A stretch of 64,000 nucleotides of DNA from Bacteroidota bacterium. Lineage in GTDB: Bacteria; Bacteroidota; Bacteroidia; Cytophagales; Cytophagaceae. The notes beneath the pieces are model-generated. The model saw only the letters and a program-made list of their open reading frames with translations, was not told the DNA's origin and did not search any database. The position numbers and the translations under genes were made by a program. Positions 62,860-64,000 of this stretch are shown in pieces. How positions within the stretch are numbered: position 1 is the first letter of the stretch; each line of letters starts with the position of its first letter. The stretch is taken from assembly GCA_023391415.1 (NCBI GenBank), contig JAEWAY010000033.1, positions 62,001 to 126,000 of the forward strand. Reading direction: 5' to 3'.

Positions 62860-63392
62860 AAAAACGAAAAGGCGGTCGGCTTATTCCGCTGTTTCTGCTG
62901 CTGATCGCCACCCTTTCGCTCTGCTATGAGCGCTACCAGGCGCGGGATCATATAGAGCCTAACGCCAGTGTAATCAATGTAAGCGATGGAGATACGTTCC
63001 GGGCGATCATGGAAGGAGAGGAAAAAAGGATTCGCCTGAGCGATATCGACTGTCCCGAGAGAGGGCAGGACTTTGGTAGTAAGGCCCGAAGATACGCCCA
63101 TGAACGGCTCATGGGAAAACAAATCCATATACGCGTAGACGGCACAGATCAGTATGGCCGGATCCTGGGTACGGTGATACTGGAAGATGGCGTCAATCTA
63201 AATGAAGATCTGGTAAAAAACGGCCTGGCCTGGCGTTACCTATACTCATCCAACCAGCGGATCTCAGACTATGAACAAGAAGCCAGAGCGGAGAAAAAAG
63301 GCTTGTGGTCTCTCAAAGAACCTATGGCGCCATGGGAATTCCGGAAAAACAAACGTTTCAAAAACACGCGGGAGAAACACGTCAAAAGATAA
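62856..63392 (+). CDS. thermonuclease (SNase) family protein
   Basis: The 178 residues have a short N-terminal membrane or signal segment (LIPLFLLLIATLSLCYE) and a complete staphylococcal nuclease fold. Motifs are NVSDGDTFRA, RLSDIDCPERGQDFG with the catalytic arginine after IRL, DQYGRILGTV and LVKNGLAWRYLY. It should hydrolyse DNA and RNA outside the cytoplasm, with Ca2+. It starts inside the amidotransferase stop and ends 11 nt into the convergent LysE gene. Confidence 0.92.
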   Translation: MKKRKGGRLIPLFLLLIATLSLCYERYQARDHIEPNASVINVSDGDTFRAIMEGEEKRIRLSDIDCPERGQDFGSKARRYAHERLMGKQIHIRVDGTDQYGRILGTVILEDGVNLNEDLVKNGLAWRYLYSSNQRISDYEQEARAEKKGLWSLKEPMAPWEFRKNKRFKNTREKHVKR

Positions 63393-64000
63393 GCTTGACC
63401 GCCTGAAAAACAGCCAAACCCATAAATAGACAGCCAATCGCTTTGTTCATATTGAACCTGGCGAGATTAAATTTTTTGTCAAGCTTATCGCTCCCGATTA
63501 CTACAAGCGCTAACAGCAAACTTGTTCCGATAATGATACCCAATACAAAAAAATTGAGCAGGGTCGAATCGTTTTTAATCCAGTTGTTACTGAGCATATA
63601 GGTTCCGTAAGCCACCCAGAAAGGAATTTGCAGAGGATTGACCAGCCCTATCAGGATTCCTTTCAAAAAAACACTTTTGATATTGCCTCCGGCTTTGGGT
63701 TTATTAACGGATCTGGGCTTTTTATTGAAACTATACAGACTCAGAATCACAAAAGCCGGAATAGCCACAAGCTGAATATACCATTCCACATCCCGGTTCG
63801 CGAGCAAAAAGGCGCTGAAGCGGATCGCGATATAGCTATATACCAATTCGACCAATGTAGCGCCTGACGCGAAAATCAATCCGGCTCTGACACCTCTGTC
63901 AACGGTAGTCTGCAAAACAGACAAATTGACACTCCCCAAAGGAATCGAACCAATAAAACTCACGACCATACCGATCAGAAAATGCCAGACAATCGCCTCC
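63382..64000 (-). CDS. LysE family translocator (5' end outside window)
   Basis: The protein runs off the right edge: upstream of the ATG at 63969 the frame stays open to base 64000 and encodes VWHFLIGMV, the beginning of the first helix. The visible part has five or six helices with the LysE/RhtB opening SIPLGSVNLSVLQTTVDRGVRAG. The family exports amino acids such as lysine, threonine or leucine in exchange for protons. The last 11 bases overlap the convergent thermonuclease gene. The true start lies beyond the window. Confidence 0.9.
   Translation of the reverse strand, partial: EAIVWHFLIGMVVSFIGSIPLGSVNLSVLQTTVDRGVRAGLIFASGATLVELVYSYIAIRFSAFLLANRDVEWYIQLVAIPAFVILSLYSFNKKPRSVNKPKAGGNIKSVFLKGILIGLVNPLQIPFWVAYGTYMLSNNWIKNDSTLLNFFVLGIIIGTSLLLALVVIGSDKLDKKFNLARFNMNKAIGCLFMGLAVFQAVKLIF

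Noticed and set aside
1..64000. CRISPR array, insertion sequence, phage or plasmid origin
   Set aside because: No regularly spaced direct repeats, transposase motifs, integrase or replication protein genes were seen.

Overview
The window is a chromosome segment from a member of the phylum Bacteroidota, most likely order Cytophagales. The evidence is four secreted proteins with a type IX secretion (T9SS type A) C-terminal tail, a NusB with the long Bacteroidota N-terminal extension, many Bacteroidota-specific DUF families (DUF4230, DUF4919, DUF4293, DUF1573), and an almost complete lack of strong Shine-Dalgarno sites. Nothing looks like a prophage, plasmid, insertion sequence or CRISPR array. 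About fifty genes are packed tightly on both strands, with one tRNA gene.

Layout. 1-2086: an ABC-2 type exporter (ATPase cut by the window edge, plus permease). 2083-3109: a DUF4230 protein and an ArsR-type regulator. 3323-8228 (minus): a seven-gene run nusB - ytxH-like - isocitrate dehydrogenase - DUF1573 lipoprotein - yajC - ybbR-like - coaE. 8383-15729: an ABC exporter, an AI-2E family permease, a DUF4919 protein, a T9SS cargo protein, a FucP-type sugar transporter and a membrane-anchored coiled-coil protein. 16146-25117: a beta-helix T9SS protein, a 53-residue membrane protein missed by length filters, an MtfA-type peptidase, a DPP-IV-type peptidase, a lipoprotein, an alpha/beta hydrolase and a DUF4293 protein. 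25161-27539: a 478-residue protein of unknown function, tRNA-Ala(GGC) and an NlpC/P60 lipoprotein. 27615-31677: asnB, gmd and fcl, which point to surface glycan synthesis with GDP-L-fucose. 31752-37619: a lipocalin-like lipoprotein, a UvrD helicase fused to a nuclease with Fe-S-type cysteines, and a cation/proton antiporter. 38002-43045 (minus): an envelope operon, coaX - outer-membrane protein with an inserted LysM domain - lptC - 58-residue membrane protein - ppiD. 43090-53960: anmK, a PKD-domain T9SS protein, plsY, a 1765-residue exported protein, prmA and tpiA. 54237-59796 (minus): a 969-residue T9SS protein, a small PID-CTERM protein, an exosortase and an MltF-like transglycosylase. 60015-64000: a TPR protein, a probable beta-propeller protein, a glutamine amidotransferase, a thermonuclease and a LysE-type exporter cut by the window edge.

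The most interesting unit is at 55933-59796. An exosortase with an intact Cys-Arg-His triad follows a 110-residue protein that ends in a PID-CTERM sorting signal, and that gene follows a very large T9SS substrate with a 1-nt gap. It looks like a dedicated exosortase/target pair linked to a T9SS surface protein. Other points worth checking are a LysM domain spliced into an outer-membrane barrel protein, a 38-bp perfect palindrome next to an ABC exporter start, a DUF4230 gene whose membrane anchor is in frame but has no standard start codon, small membrane genes, and repeated occurrence of the octamer GCGATCGC, known as HIP1 in cyanobacteria.
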